Below are positions 30,338 to 43,427 of a stretch of 64,000 nucleotides of DNA, piece by piece; position 1 is the stretch's first letter, and every line of letters begins with the position of its first letter. The notes under the pieces were generated by a model. That model saw only the letters and a list, made by a program, of their open reading frames with translations, was not told the DNA's origin and made no database searches. The position numbers and the translations under genes were made by a program. This DNA comes from Xiphias gladius. Its lineage: Eukaryota; Chordata; Actinopteri; Istiophoriformes; Xiphiidae. The stretch covers positions 20,096,001 to 20,160,000 of the forward strand of contig NC_053422.1 in assembly GCF_016859285.1 (NCBI RefSeq), read 5' to 3'.

Positions 30338-30343
30338 AATAAA
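30338..30343 (+). terminator. Cytokine poly(A) signal AATAAA
   Basis: First canonical hexamer after the stop (291 bases). Others follow at 30429-30434 and about 30508. Confidence 0.6.
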
Positions 30344-30439
30344 TCACCTATTTTCAGAACACTGACTGTTTGTAAATCCCTTTGAATTTTTGATCCCACT
30401 GAACTGCTTTTATTGGGATGCCAAAAGAAATAAAAAGGT

Positions 30440-33100
30440 CTAGCAAGTAAGAAATCATTCACTATATAAAGTAGAAATCTACAAATGGTGTACAAAACAC
30501 ATTAAAATAAATCACTGAAGCAGAATTTTCTTTATACATGAGCTAAATTCAGTCTTGAAATCGTCAAAAAATCTTTAGATACTTATAGGCTATAATGCAA
30601 TGCTGGGTGAAGAGGTGGAGGAGGAAGTGTTGGAGGTAAAGAGGGCAAAATTAGAGGAGGCAGAAAGTTCCCCACCTCGTGTTTGACCCAAACACGAGGT
30701 GAAAGTATAAGCGGTTTTACAAGTAAGAGAAATAAAAGAGATAAAAGACAGGCAGATGGAGCAAGAGAGAGCTACAGTCAATCAGCAGCCCTTTTATCCA
30801 TTCAATCTATCCGTCTATTCTACAGTAAAGGTTGAAACATTGACATGCTCGCACACCAAAACACACATAAACTCACATGAACCTGCACAGCTATGAACTC
30901 ACACTCACACGTAAACGTGGCAGCACAGAGAGAAGGCGGAGGCTTTCTAACATTTTGGCTCCCAAAACAGCCTGTTCTGCTCTCAGCTGTCTTACTCATA
31001 GCACTTGTGTGTTTTGCGGGTGACCGGGTCACATGTCGTCCTGCATTGGACCAAAAACACTCAGGAGTTCTGTTCATGACTTGACCATCTACACGGCAGA
31101 TCTTGGAGAGTTTAAAGCCCTATCAGCCCAAGCATCCATGAGAGCATGTGGTGATTGACAGATTACGCGAAACACTGTCTGCAGATGAGGTTTGCCTTAT
31201 CTCTTCTCACACATCTTTTTTAGTCACATTTCACTGCGTGAAAAGAGCGAGTGACTCCGTGACTCATTACATTGGTACAAAGTAAGATCCAGAGGAGTTG
31301 ACAGTCAGCGTGTTTGGGAAACCTTAGCTCACAGCACATGCAGCAGTAGCCTCTGTGTGGCGCAAGAGCCGTGGAACTGCATGGGCCGTGGGTTAGAGGA
31401 GCAGCAGCTGCATCTTTGAACACAGAAAACTAGCAGAGCAGGAGGCAGGTGGAGAGAGAGACGCTCTGAAGTGGGTCCACAGTGCACCGCAGCTCGCCGG
31501 TCTATCCCTGGTCCCACCTCTGACCGCTGAACTCTGAACCCTGACTGGCTGCCAGGTCTTTGATGTCCTGGAAGCACGGCAGAACTCAGCGTTTGAGTCA
31601 CAGAAAAAGACCAGGGAAAGGGAAAGAACACACTGTCTTTCTATGACTGCATGAAGCACAAACGGAATGACTACAATCCTAAATAAAACAGAGGCAGAAA
31701 AGGATACTGATATTTGACCAGTTTGCAGGTTTTTGGGCCAAATTTTCAATGATTTCTGGCTGGAAGTGGTGAACAGAGCACTGATACTGAATATGTGACA
31801 TGTTAAACTTTTGATCACAGGACAGAATCAGTTTGAAGTTAAGGGAAGGGTTTGACGCTTACAGTTAGGATGAGATATGAGATGTTCCACGTCAATTTGC
31901 GAGCCCTAAAGGTGGTGGTAGGTAAAGGCGTGGACCAATATGAAAGAGGGCAACTCTCATCAAGGAGTCAGAGTATTTCCCACAATGTCGATTTATTCCT
32001 TTAAAGGTTTCCTGTGTAGAATCACTGACCCCTCTCCACAGACTATGACATCCCCATCGGTCACCATCTCCCCGTGAATGTTGGAGTGGTTCAGAAACTG
32101 CCCTCAGTGTTCCGCTGAAAACAAGCCCTGTGTCTGGGTGCTCAACACGCCTTCAAAAAACAGTGGTGAACGGTACTGTCATTCACTTTCCTGAACATAG
32201 GCATCTACTGTATAATCTGGAGAAGATAAGAGAACAGAGAGAGAGACGGTCAGAAAAAGATGGCAAAAGGAAAATGATTTGGGGTAATAGTACAGTATAT
32301 TTCCTTCTTATTTTATTCCCTTATTTGCATCACTCCTTGAGTCTAAATGCCCGATAGGGTGGATGTTTGTGGAGGAAAAGGGTAAAAGCCGTTTCTTTTC
32401 CTCCTGTCAGAAGTACTTACATCAGCGTAAGGTGACAGCTGGCATGTCACGACTGTTTCCGCATCCCATGATGCTCTGCATGCGAGATACCAGCTCGAAC
32501 TGAACAAAACAACTAGGGGTATATGCCGACAGATTTCACAAGCGGTGCAGAATTTTTTTTTTTTTTTTTTGGTCGGTCAGAGCAGAGAGAAATGAGGACT
32601 GCGGGCTGAAGGTGACATTGGTCTGCACCGGACAACTCCGGCACGGGTGGACGGGGAATGGGAGGTTTTGATCTAATCTCCTGCCTGGGCACAAACCCGT
32701 CCCTCATAAACTCTCGGTTCCATTCATTAAAAAACCCTGAACAGAAGTGACCCCCTTCTCAGGAGCCCTGAGTCCCGCCAGCTGTAGCTCCTTCCGCTGA
32801 CGCACTTGTCCTCCTTCTCCATTAGGTGGCCTCAGTAACACACTGCCCTGCGTGTTTGGCCCTTGCCCCGACGCCGTTTTCTAACCTGCATCTTCATTTC
32901 TTTAAACTACACCCCAGCACCAATTGAACTCGGTCAAATTAAGGAGAATCCCCCGCTGATGACAGGCGGGGGGGGGGGGGGTCAACCTCTAATCTCTGCA
33001 TGCGAGGCCCCCACCACAAGTCCAAGTGTTACCTGTCTGCATCACGCTGTGCATTAGGCAGTCGTAGCCGGGCTGATCGCCGAAGGGGCCACACTCACAC
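30440..33100. other. Gap between cytokine and dopamine receptor genes
   Basis: No confirmed gene. A GC-balanced, CpG-sparse stretch at 31330-31600 and another at 31890-32150 could be conserved regulatory DNA. The second has competing coding-like readings on both strands (see findings). T-run at 32551-32570 and G-run at 32968-32980. Confidence 0.45.
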
Positions 33101-33179
33101 GCTTTCCTCCCCCTTCTTCATCTTTTTCTTGAATGGGACGACGTCAGAGCGCCGGTGTGAGACTGAGTCCGCCGGAGCG

Positions 33180-33497
33180 CACGGTCCCTGGCCGCAGACG
33201 CGCACCCGGAGACAGGCGGGAGGACGCAGCGAGCGCGGCGACGGCTGAGTGACATTTCAGCCCTGCTGTGTGTATTATTTATTGGTGCGCAACAGTCCGA
33301 GCTGCGGAGCCCGTCGAGGACACACTCGGACTGTTCCTTGGTTCTGTTGTGGTCAGACAGGGAAACTCGAATAGCCCTTTTCGGTGGACTCTGCGCTGCG
33401 AAGTTCTTATGGAGGCGCTGGGACATTTATTTTGAAATTTAAAAAAAAAAAAAAAAAAAAATCAGGCTTCAGCTGACCGCGTCCCTGTGACTGAGAG
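33180..33497 (+). other. Likely non-coding first exon of the D1 receptor gene
   Basis: CpG-rich sequence (33140-33320) leading to a consensus donor GAG|GTGAGT at 33498. The matching acceptor ATCCACAG ends at 33834, giving a 337-base 5'UTR intron. Mammalian DRD1 also has a small intron in the 5'UTR and an intronless CDS. The transcription start is not visible; the left boundary is a guess. Confidence 0.55.
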
Positions 33498-33975
33498 GTG
33501 AGTTTGATGATAGAGACTCAAATAGAAAAAAAAAAAAACCCATCTAATGCACGCAAGGAGGTGTGACTCGTGGTCAGAGTCATGCCTTAATAATTACAAC
33601 GCGCTCGTGGGAAAATCTCGCTCTGACAGTTGCAGCCAATACGGTATTTTAAATCGGATCATAGTCAATACACAATATAAGCGGCTATACAAGTAAAGCC
33701 TACATTTAATCGGAACTTACATAAACAAGAAACTACACTAAAAGGGAAATGCTTTAAAAAAAATGTTTCATTTTTATAACAACTATTTATACAGATATAT
33801 CCAGTCTTGCCAAATCCATTTCTTAAATCCACAGGGCTGCTGGCGACTCTGGCCAGCAGACAGAGGATCCCTGAAATTATAGCTGTTTGGGACCTGCCAC
33901 CGGGGCGGACAGAAGAGCCCCGTTGGTTCCACCGAGGAATTAAGTTACCGCCAACTCCTCGGTGCCGCGGCGCAA

Positions 33976-34140
33976 ATGATGTGGAATCCGATTGACAAAG
34001 CAAGGGGCCACATCTCCAACCCAGAGAGGGTTTGCCTCCGACATCTGCTCAGTCGCCGGGTATCAGAGGGAACAGTGATGGAGATTTTTCGCCTGGCAGC
34101 AGCGCGGGGGGCCTCCCGGACTCTAATCCTGTGGATATAA
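33976..34140 (+). CDS. Upstream ORF in D1 receptor leader (54 codons)
   Basis: Two adjacent ATGs then 52 more codons ending TAA at 34138-34140, all upstream of the receptor start and inside the predicted second exon. A second short uORF starts at 34193 and overlaps the receptor start out of frame. Peptide has no known homology; likely effect, if any, is translational damping. Confidence 0.4.
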   Translation: MMWNPIDKARGHISNPERVCLRHLLSRRVSEGTVMEIFRLAAARGASRTLILWI

Positions 34141-34202
34141 TGTAGCACGACTCTGCAGTATGACCTAAACGAGCCTTCGCGAACCCACACACATGTTCAG
34201 GG

Positions 34203-35309
34203 ATGGATCTCAAGAACTTCACAACTGTCGTCGACAGTGGGTTCTTGGATGACGCAGCATCGAGCCGTGTCCTGACCGGCTGCTTCCTCTCGCTGCTCAT
34301 CCTCACCACCTTGCTGGGAAACACGCTCGTGTGCGCGGCCGTCACCAAATTTCGACACCTTCGCTCCAAGGTGACCAACTTTTTTGTGATCTCCCTGGCC
34401 GTGTCAGACCTCTTGGTTGCCATCTTGGTGATGCCGTGGAAGGCGGCGACAGAGATCGCTGGGTTCTGGCCGTTTGGCTCCTTTTGTGACACCTGGGTGG
34501 CTTTTGACATTATGTGCTCTACAGCGTCCATTTTGAACCTTTGCGTGATTAGCCTGGACCGGTACTGGGCCATCTCCAGCCCCTTTCGCTATGAGAGGAA
34601 GATGACACCCAGAGTGGCCTTTGTGATGATCAGCGTAGCCTGGACACTGTCTGTCCTCATTTCCTTCATCCCAGTGCAGCTCAACTGGCACAAGGCCCAA
34701 ACGAAATCTTACGCCCCTCTCACCGGCTCAGGTTTAAATGCTACATCTTACCACGGCCTGGAGAACTGTGACTCGAGCCTGAACAGGACCTACGCCATCT
34801 CGACGTCTCTGATAAGCTTTTACATCCCTGTGGCCATCATGGTGGCCACCTACACCCAGATCTATCGCATTGCCCACAGACAAATCAGGAGGATCTCTGC
34901 CCTGGAGAGAGCGGCCGAAAGTGCCAAAAACAGACACGACAGCATGGGCGGAGGGTCCAGCATCGCAGAGTCCGAGAGCTCTTTCAAAATGACATTTAAG
35001 AGGGAGACCAAGGTGCTGAAGACGCTGTCAGTCATCATGGGGGTGTTTGTGTGCTGCTGGCTCCCATTCTTCATCCTCAACTGCATGGTGCCCTTCTGCG
35101 AGCAGTCGAGCAGCGGGGAGGCTTTCCCCTGCATCAGCCCCACCACGTTTGACGTGTTTGTGTGGTTCGGCTGGGCTAATTCCTCCCTCAACCCCATCAT
35201 CTATGCCTTCAATGCAGATTTCCGCAAGGCCTTCTCCATCCTGCTGGGCTGCCACAGACTGTATCCAGGAGGCCACAACATAGAGACGGTCAGTCTAAAC
35301 AAGAAATGA
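34203..35309 (+). CDS. drd1: D1-type dopamine receptor, short C-tail
   Basis: Single coding exon, 368 aa. Class A GPCR coupled to Gs and cAMP in D1-like receptors. N-glycosylation NFT at residue 5; TM1 about 24-48; LAVSDLL (TM2); Asp102 in AFDIMCS (amine contact); [19 protein letters not shown] (DRY-type motif 119-121); [13 protein letters not shown] in TM5; CWLPFF in TM6 (285-290); NPIIYAF in TM7 (330-336); palmitoylation site Cys350. Close match to DRD1 rather than DRD5 ([20 protein letters not shown], short loop 3). The tail after Cys350 is 18 residues and ends IETVSLNKK; human DRD1 has about 95 more residues. Goldfish D1 is reported as similarly short. Neighbouring MSX2 supports orthology with 5q35 DRD1. 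Which fish copy (1a or 1b) is undecided. Confidence 0.95.
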   Translation: MDLKNFTTVVDSGFLDDAASSRVLTGCFLSLLILTTLLGNTLVCAAVTKFRHLRSKVTNFFVISLAVSDLLVAILVMPWKAATEIAGFWPFGSFCDTWVAFDIMCSTASILNLCVISLDRYWAISSPFRYERKMTPRVAFVMISVAWTLSVLISFIPVQLNWHKAQTKSYAPLTGSGLNATSYHGLENCDSSLNRTYAISTSLISFYIPVAIMVATYTQIYRIAHRQIRRISALERAAESAKNRHDSMGGGSSIAESESSFKMTFKRETKVLKTLSVIMGVFVCCWLPFFILNCMVPFCEQSSSGEAFPCISPTTFDVFVWFGWANSSLNPIIYAFNADFRKAFSILLGCHRLYPGGHNIETVSLNKK

Positions 35310-38300
35310 CTCATGACTCTCTCACAGCACTGACTCATCCTTGATTCTAAGAGTCCAAGCGTCCCTGTTGAGGCCAGTCTGATCGACTTCAAACAAGGAC
35401 GCTGCTCTCTGTGCTACCTCCTAATTTGACTGAAGGATACGGTGGCCCTATATGTACCCGTGTTTGCATGAGGCGAGTGGCCCGCCTATGTGCAGTCTGT
35501 CAGCGTGAGCTTGCCATGTTCTCCGTGGTCCCTATACTGTCGTCAGACGGAAGAAGCTCCTGAAAGAGGAGAGGGGTTTTTGGGGATTGAGGTTAAGACT
35601 CTCTGCTGTTGTGCCAGGGAGCTGGGAGCGCAGCGGTGGTGACACGCCTCTGGGATAGATAATCCCATGACTGGGCAGCACATTCCCTAATGCTGTCGGA
35701 CACTGCTCTCTCCAATATCATCACACACACGTACACAAACACAAACACTGTCAAAACATGCCCCTCTAAATACAGTGTAGTTGCAGCACTCAGCATGCAC
35801 ACTACAACAAATTACGCAACAACACACAGAAATACTGTTACTCATTATGTTAACATCCTGGGCTCTGCAAGGATCCCTGCAGTAAAGCATCAAACCAGAT
35901 CATGTTTCTACATAGATGAACGTGTAGGTAAAGTCTGTCCACAGGCAAATTAATATTACAGCTAGAATGAAAAGGTTTGATTTTACATTTGGCTTTATCC
36001 GTTAATGTTTTAAAAACAGCGCTCTGAGTAGTGAACACTAATGAAAGTATGATCTTAATGTCTTTTGGAAGTAAAGGTATACGCACACGGAAAATGCAGC
36101 TAGCCTAACTGCAGGCTATGTCTCTTTGGTGTTATGGTTTCAGAATTGTTATTTATATCTCATTGAAATCTCATATCCTTATAACTTTAAACCAAATTTA
36201 CTCAACAGACACCTCATAGATTTTTTTTTTTTCGCTGCTTGAAAGTGTTTTATGGATGAGTGTCTCCTGTTACTTTGTGTGTCCTGTAGTTTTCATAAAC
36301 AACAGCTGACGACCTCTTTTACAGAAAAGGCAAAGACCTAAACAGAAGTTTTGCTTGACTCATGGTGTCTTTGACTGATCTGCTTGTTTTGGGGCTGAAA
36401 CAGAATTGTAATTGATTGAACTATGTTTGAGTAAATCCGTTTTAATTAGTTCTTTACTGTGAATTATTAAAGGACAATGTAGGTTTATAACAACCTGGGT
36501 CTTATTTTTATAGGTCTGTCTGTCGTTGCTTTTGGTTATTATAGCACTATACTCCCCAAAGTAATTACTGAGGAAACAATGAAATCAGCCAGACCATCGG
36601 GCAAGTTGTAAACCAGCCCACAGTTTAGGCAGATTACTGAAGCCATTTTATTTGGAAGCAAAATTGAGAGTGGGCACAAATAAAATGTCACTGATAATCC
36701 TTGATCGCACAAGAGCAAAAGAAAGAAATTGAACTAGCAAGTAAATAGTTTGAATTGATTAAAAAACACATAACCTTACGTTATGTTCATTCGATGCCTA
36801 ATTCGAGTGACAGGATAATGGTGCTGTATTGCAGTCGTGTTTAACACGGTCAGGAAAAAGCCTTACCTTCACCTGTGATTTTCCGAATCCAAAATGCTTC
36901 CTCACATTAGCGTTTGCTAGTATTCTACATTTTGCATTTGGAAAAAGAACAAAAATAATCTAGTTTACTGAAGGCAACAGGACATGCAACGGATTGGATG
37001 GACAGTGCATTTAATGTTATGCTTACACACTGTGAATTTTTTTCTTCAAACAAGTCATTTGGATGGTAGTTTGAATTTCAAATAAAAATTGACAGCCCTA
37101 GTGCACATAACTAAGGTATTTACGGTACTTCAAAATGTTTTGGGTGTACACTTTTTTGCTGGTACACCTTTCTTTAAGCCTTTGTACAGAGCCAGGCTAG
37201 CCGTTTCCCCATGCTTCCAACCTTAATACTAAGCTATGCCCACCATCTCCTTGAGAGTGGTATCAATCTTCTAACCTAACTCCCGGCAAGATGATCAGAT
37301 TTCGTCCAAAACCATGAAAATAAGACCCAGGAATGATCCTATAAAGAGATGCATTGCATGGTGGAATATCAAGAACAGGATGCATTGCCATCATCATCAT
37401 CATCAACGGTTACCTCTGATTTGGTGTACTGTATTTATTTTTTTTTACATGCTAACTTACTTTATCAGGTAGCTACAGTGAGCATTCATGAAACAAACAA
37501 AAGCTGTAGGTGTGCGTACTTGGCTATAAACAATCTCTTTAGAGTATGCAGTTGTTTTAGAGGTGTGGCCATTGCATACGTGTTGTTATGTTACATTCAT
37601 AACGGTATAACCCATCAGAAGAAACAGTGCAGTGTCTGCTTCAGTCATGTGGAAATATCTCAGTGCACAGCTTAATAAAAGTGTATTTGTCCATTTTCAT
37701 GAAATCCCCGGTGTGGTGTATGTGTGATTGGCTTTGCAGCTTTGACCTCCACACAACGTACTTCCTGCAGCACATTTCACACCAGAATCTAAAGGGTAAA
37801 AACCTAATGGGACCAGCTGTGTCTCACATCCAAAATTTCACTCTCTCACATATCTCTGGTGTTCGTGTCTGTGTTCAGTCTGGTGATTCATTACCATCAT
37901 GAGCAGAGTGAGAGGACCTATCTGGAGTCGTGAGTAGCCTGGTGTAATAAAGTAGAGCAACCACTGTGACACCTCTTTTGCCCCACTGTTGTCTTTGTTT
38001 CCGTCAATCACTCAATTAAAGTTGTTTTTTTTCACCCTCAAAGGATTGGCTCGACACTAGAAACAAAACCTAGCAGCTAAACATGAAATTTGGGTCATAG
38101 CTGAAACAAGGAGACAGAGGTGACTGTAAATGTCAGTTTTCAGCATTTTTTTCCCCAAACTTTTTGTATATTAAGAATGCACCTGTAACGAGAACTTCCA
38201 CACCAGCATCTATTCAGATGCTCGAATGGGGAGAGAGACGGAGATCGGAGCAGTTGAAGGGTGAAGGGAGAGCAGAGCAGTGACAAGGACTTGTGATGGA

Positions 38301-38640
38301 TTTTGTTTTGTGGGATCCAGTTAAAAAAATCCCCTCCCAGATCTGCTTGTTGTTTCTTAAATGAAAAATGAAAGACCAAGGTTTTATTTATTAAAGCTAA
38401 TGAATATCACTGTAGATGTGTCTGGTCTTCCACAGCCATAAAAATCTGAATTTGATTCATTTTAGTGTAAAATGGTTGCTTTGTCTTGTCAGATGAAAAT
38501 TTTAAAGTGATTACAGTCATGAACGACTTCCATTAAACAGCAAGTCTCAAAAGATCGAGAGGATGGATCTTTAAGTCAAATTAACTTCATGCTCATTAGA
38601 AGTATGAAAAACTGTAAATACTGTGAAGATAACTCTTTCT
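35310..38640. other. D1 receptor 3'UTR and gene-free DNA
   Basis: AT-rich with no ORF of coding character. Candidate poly(A) sites: AATAAA near 36678, 37080 and 37671. (TCA)n at 37389-37406. The end of the receptor transcript cannot be fixed. Confidence 0.45.
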
Positions 38641-38842
38641 CTCTCGCGCACAAACACACACACACACACACACCCAGACTAGTCCTTTAAAGCCCACTTT
38701 CTCTGGGCCCCGGACTGTCCTTGCCTCTGTGAAACCTCCTCAAGCGTGCCACGGAAAGGGAACAGCAATTAATTTGACTGACATCATTCAGAGTGATGGC
38801 TGAGGTGGCGACAAGACAGGGTGTGTGTGCATGTGTGGGTGA

Positions 38843-38952
<110 letters not shown>

Positions 38953-38959
38953 TGCAGTG

Positions 38960-41900
38960 CAACTATCACCTGCTCCAGCGCCCAACCCAGAGTCCCTGCA
39001 ATGTCAGCCACACTCTGTAAACACAGAGAAATTGTTTCCTTTCCTTATCTTTTTTCTTCCTGGTGGAGCTTGTGAGATTCTCAAAGTGATACTGTCTTTT
39101 TAGATTGGCACATCCAAGAAGTGATATTAGATGTGGCAACTTCAGATGATGCTAATGACTGGCCCTGAGGAAGTGATTTGCTGAGACAGGGAGAGAGAAA
39201 GAAAGGGGCAAGGAGAGAGAGTCTTATGTAAGTATCAAGCAGTGGCGACTTAAAAAAGAGGCTCAAAGGATGCTCTGTAAATATCACATAGACCACAATT
39301 ATCACCAAAGTCACACTGCTGTCACATCTATAATGAAGTGCCCTCTGTGGTAACATGCTGATTGCTTATAGACAGGCACACCTGGCCATGTGGAAGTGGA
39401 TTGTAATTGTAGTTAGTGATTCCCTTGTCACCCTCTCTCTTCAGGCAGGATCTTGGGGAATTAAAATGCAATTAAACAGTTTGAAATAATCTGTATTACT
39501 CTCCATTAAATATGCATTATCCACCACTGGCAGCGCTATCATAATTGCACTGGAGCCTAATGTATTTTTAATACCTCACACGACACAAAGATAAGCATAA
39601 ATCAGAGTGAGAGTGTTGGTGACTCCAAAGTGCGTCAACACAGTTACATGCTGACAGACGTGAATGCACTTTGCAAGCTGAAAAATGCTGTCGCTCTGTT
39701 TTTCCGCGCCTGGTCTTCTTGGAGGGATAAACAGATGCTCTGTATTCCTTTTCAACTGACAGAGAAGGGAGCGATCAACAAGACAAGCACACGAGTGAAA
39801 TTTGTTCATTTCAGGGCCGAAGGAGACTATCTTTGTAGACCATGGAATAAATTCAAAAAGTATGTAGACACATATCTGATTTCACCAAGAGGCCATTTCA
39901 TCCAGAGCTTCAAAAATAGATACATAAGCCTGTGTCGGAGACCGCCCTGCACATCTTTTGACCTTTAGTGCCCATCCTTTGCGGCAAGCCCCTTCATTCT
40001 TCCTCCTCGTTTACTCTTGCTCTTCTTTCCTCTTTATTATCCCATTCCTCCACTCTCTTCCTCCGCCCTCGCTCTGTTTACTGTTTGTGCTGCCGGCCGC
40101 TGGCAGTGCCGCGTCGCCATTCGTCATTCCAACTGGCTCCAGTGGAGCTTCCCTCATTTACTCAGGTTTTTCCTTTAATTTGGCAGCTATCTGTGAGTGG
40201 CCGGAAGTGAAGGGGAGTGAGAGCGAGAAATGACACTGTTGCACACAGAGGTAGAGAAGCAGCAACAGGCTTCCTTTTGAGAAGAACACAGCAACTGTTA
40301 AGTAGAAAATCCCCTTTAATCCACTTATCTAACTACCACTTTCACATTTCACTGCACTCTCTCTTTTATATTCAAAAGCCACTCCCCCGTCATCTGTTTT
40401 TGGGTCTGGTTATATCTTTGGCTTTTTGATTCTCCTCACAAACCTCAGAGTGCCCATATTCTTGCGTAAACCATCTGAACTAAATATCAGAGAATATAAC
40501 CACTTTACATTGTCATACTGTGTCATGGAGTGACCTCTTCTGGAGATGAGCCAAAAATGGAGATGAGTTGACCTGGGTCTTTGCTAAATTTGGCCCAATC
40601 CAATCCTCCAGAGAAATAAAGACAGACTTGATGTATTGGCTGCGTAATTTCTCATATCACCCTCATCAGATCGTATCACCCCATCAGTCAGGCAGAGATG
40701 ACAACATCACTGCGGCACGTTAAATGAGTACTACACCAAGTCATTGAATGCAAATCAAATTATACAATGAATAATAATTTGGGTGCAAATGAGGCTGTCT
40801 GATGAATACTGTTTTCAACAGGGGTGATGTCCATGCTCCGCAGCTTAGCTGGAGAGAGGTGCTGTCTGGCAGAGACGGGTCTGAGTGGAGATCATGCTGT
40901 TAATGATGCCAATGTTAATGCTCACGCTGGTAGGATGCCCCATGGGTGAATTGTGAAGATGCTAATGCTAATCCGCTAGCTTGTGGGGGAGCGCAGATGC
41001 GTCTCCTCTCTTTAAGGGCACGACATCGGCAGCAGGAACTGACAGAGACAGAGCGGCAGAGCGATTACTGACACTTTGCGGGGAAACTGTGGGCTGGGCT
41101 GAAGACAGGTGATGGCGGCTGTCCGTCTGGCCTCACTGTGACCGTGAGAGGACAGGAGTTGATGATCAGGTGTGCCCGACCACTTTAATGCAAAACTCAG
41201 ATTCTTCAATTTTCAACACATTTTAAAGGGCCAGTCGAAGGCTGGTGCACAGGGAAACACTGCACATTATTACAGAAATAGCCCTCACTGTAGCTAGTAA
41301 TTGTAATGTGTTGCACAGTTTCAGTTCTCATGCGAACACGCACATCGGGTGTTGAATCGTGTCATTTCATTAAAATGTGTTAAATTCTAACTTCTTTCAC
41401 TAGCTGAAGTTACTGTTATCTCAGAAAGCCCCACCTCAATTTTCGATTCAAACGTCTGGAGACAATCTCACCGAAAAACAACGAAACCCTGGGGCAGCTG
41501 AGTTGAAATTGTCTGGTTTTGAACTCTGGTTAGTTTTAGTTTGAAAAAAAAGATCTCACTTACAAAACTGTATTGGTTTGAAGTTATAATGACATCCCAC
41601 TGTATCTCTGCCCTTTTCTAACTACTATTACATTTCTCCAGACCGGAGCTGTTGCCAAATTACACACTACATACTAATACTACACTCGTTTTGTTTGTGT
41701 GTAGTGACAAAATCCAAAGGGGCAAAGGGTTTCTCGTCACGAGAAGTACTACACGTTGTGTAATGTATTCTGACGTGATGTCAATGGAAGATGCTATTGA
41801 ACTGCATGATGGGAAAGGTGAGAGCCAAAGTATTTGGGGGGGGGGGGTTAAAGTCAGGATATCTCAATCTCTGCTTCAGTCTTCACCATTCTTTATTTAA

Positions 41901-43384
41901 TCTGTCTCTTGTGGGTTCCCCAACTATATGGAAATGCAATACTTAATCCAAGGGTAACTCAAAAAGGGGCAGTGTGCTCTATCAGTATGTGCTGGACTTT
42001 ATGAGAGTAATATTATGTGAATCATTTCAAACCTCGATTTTTGTATTTGTCATACATTTTTTTGATAGATGGTTAAAAAAATAAAATATGCTGTAATTAA
42101 TTATGGTAAATATAAAATACAGTACACCACTGGTTAGAATGCATCTGGCAGGAATAGAAGAACAGAGAGGGCAGGGAGAGTAAACACTAACTACAACCAT
42201 TGCCGGCAACTCCCGGGAGAATATAAAAGCCAGGCATATTTTTTAGGTTCTGCTATGTGCATCCAAAAAGGGGATTAACAGACCGGGAGGATAGTACAGA
42301 AGACCACTCAGCAACAGACATCCCACTTGAGCAAAGACACAGTGACAAGCTGAACAAACATCCCCAACAGAGAGAGAGAAAGAGCAGGAAGGAGGAGAGG
42401 GGAGGGAGATAAGGACGGTGGGGTGGAAAGACTGCTTGAGAGCTTAGGAAGAAGCTGGGCGAAGACAGTGACAAGGTGTACGATAAGAAAATAGCTCTAA
42501 AGCAGTTGTTGTCCACTTTCTCCTTGAGAGAATGAATGTGAATCTTAGAAAAGACACAGAAACGTTTATTTTTTGTTCCTTAGTGTTAAATTGGGTGATT
42601 TAAGTTAAGTATTTAGAGGCTGTGTTTGGGAAGACTACAACCCCTGCAATGATCTTTTCTAACACTGTCGTGTCCAAGTAAGTATGGGAAAAGTATGAGA
42701 GATAGCTAGAGGGGAGAGATCATGTTACAATTCTGCTTTTCTTTAGCTTTAACTGGAGGATCAGCCAGACTTAAAACTGAAATGTGAATAAAGATAACAT
42801 CAATAATTAAGTCTGTGAATCTATGGCTTAACAGTGTTATTATTCAATTCGTGACTCAGCAGTTTTAATTAGATTACAGAGTAATTTTTTACCAATCGAG
42901 TTTGAAATTTTTGATTGTAATACATTTTCTTTTGGATAAATGTACAGTAGTGAAATCAACAAAAGGTGAAAAAAGTAATACTTAGAAACAGGTTGGGTAG
43001 ATTGACAGTGTGCTTCTGGCAGTTTTACAAACACTACGCAGCATATTAACAGAGTTGACCGGTTCTGTGAGAAGCCAAAAACTTTGGACTTCAGAGGTTC
43101 AGCAAAACATCAAAACCAAATCTCCAGGTCGCTTATCTTGTCTGCCATTTGAAGTTTTCAATGCGCTGAACAAGAGGTTCTTATTTTTTATAACAACAGA
43201 ATAGTACGGACAGTGCTGTGGCATTTGCGTTGGTTTTTCAATTCCATAGGAGGGAAGCAGACAACAGACACAATTTGGTCTATTTTAGGAAGGGACTCGT
43301 CAAACAGGAGCACAGCAGGAGCATCTTTTACCCTCTGGAAAGTTCAGATGGGACCACACGAGCACGAGCAGACGCAAACGTGCT
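38960..43384. other. Gene desert between drd1 and msx2, first part
   Basis: No gene seen. Segments at 39430-39590 and 40640-40990 are unusually rich in TAAT/ATTA homeodomain cores and look composed rather than repetitive, so they are candidate conserved regulatory elements. A G-run lies at 41837-41847. Confidence 0.4.

Positions 43385-43424
<40 letters not shown>
43385..43424. repeat. (CA)n microsatellite
   Basis: About 20 CA units. Confidence 0.95.

Positions 43425-43427
<3 letters not shown>

Noticed and set aside
33420-33465. Long A-run near the D1 first exon, considered as a retrocopy poly(A) tail
   Set aside because: No upstream processed-gene sequence or target-site duplication; simple homopolymer in the leader.
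34049-34573. 174-codon ORF antisense to the D1 receptor
   Set aside because: Shadow of the receptor CDS, no family resemblance.
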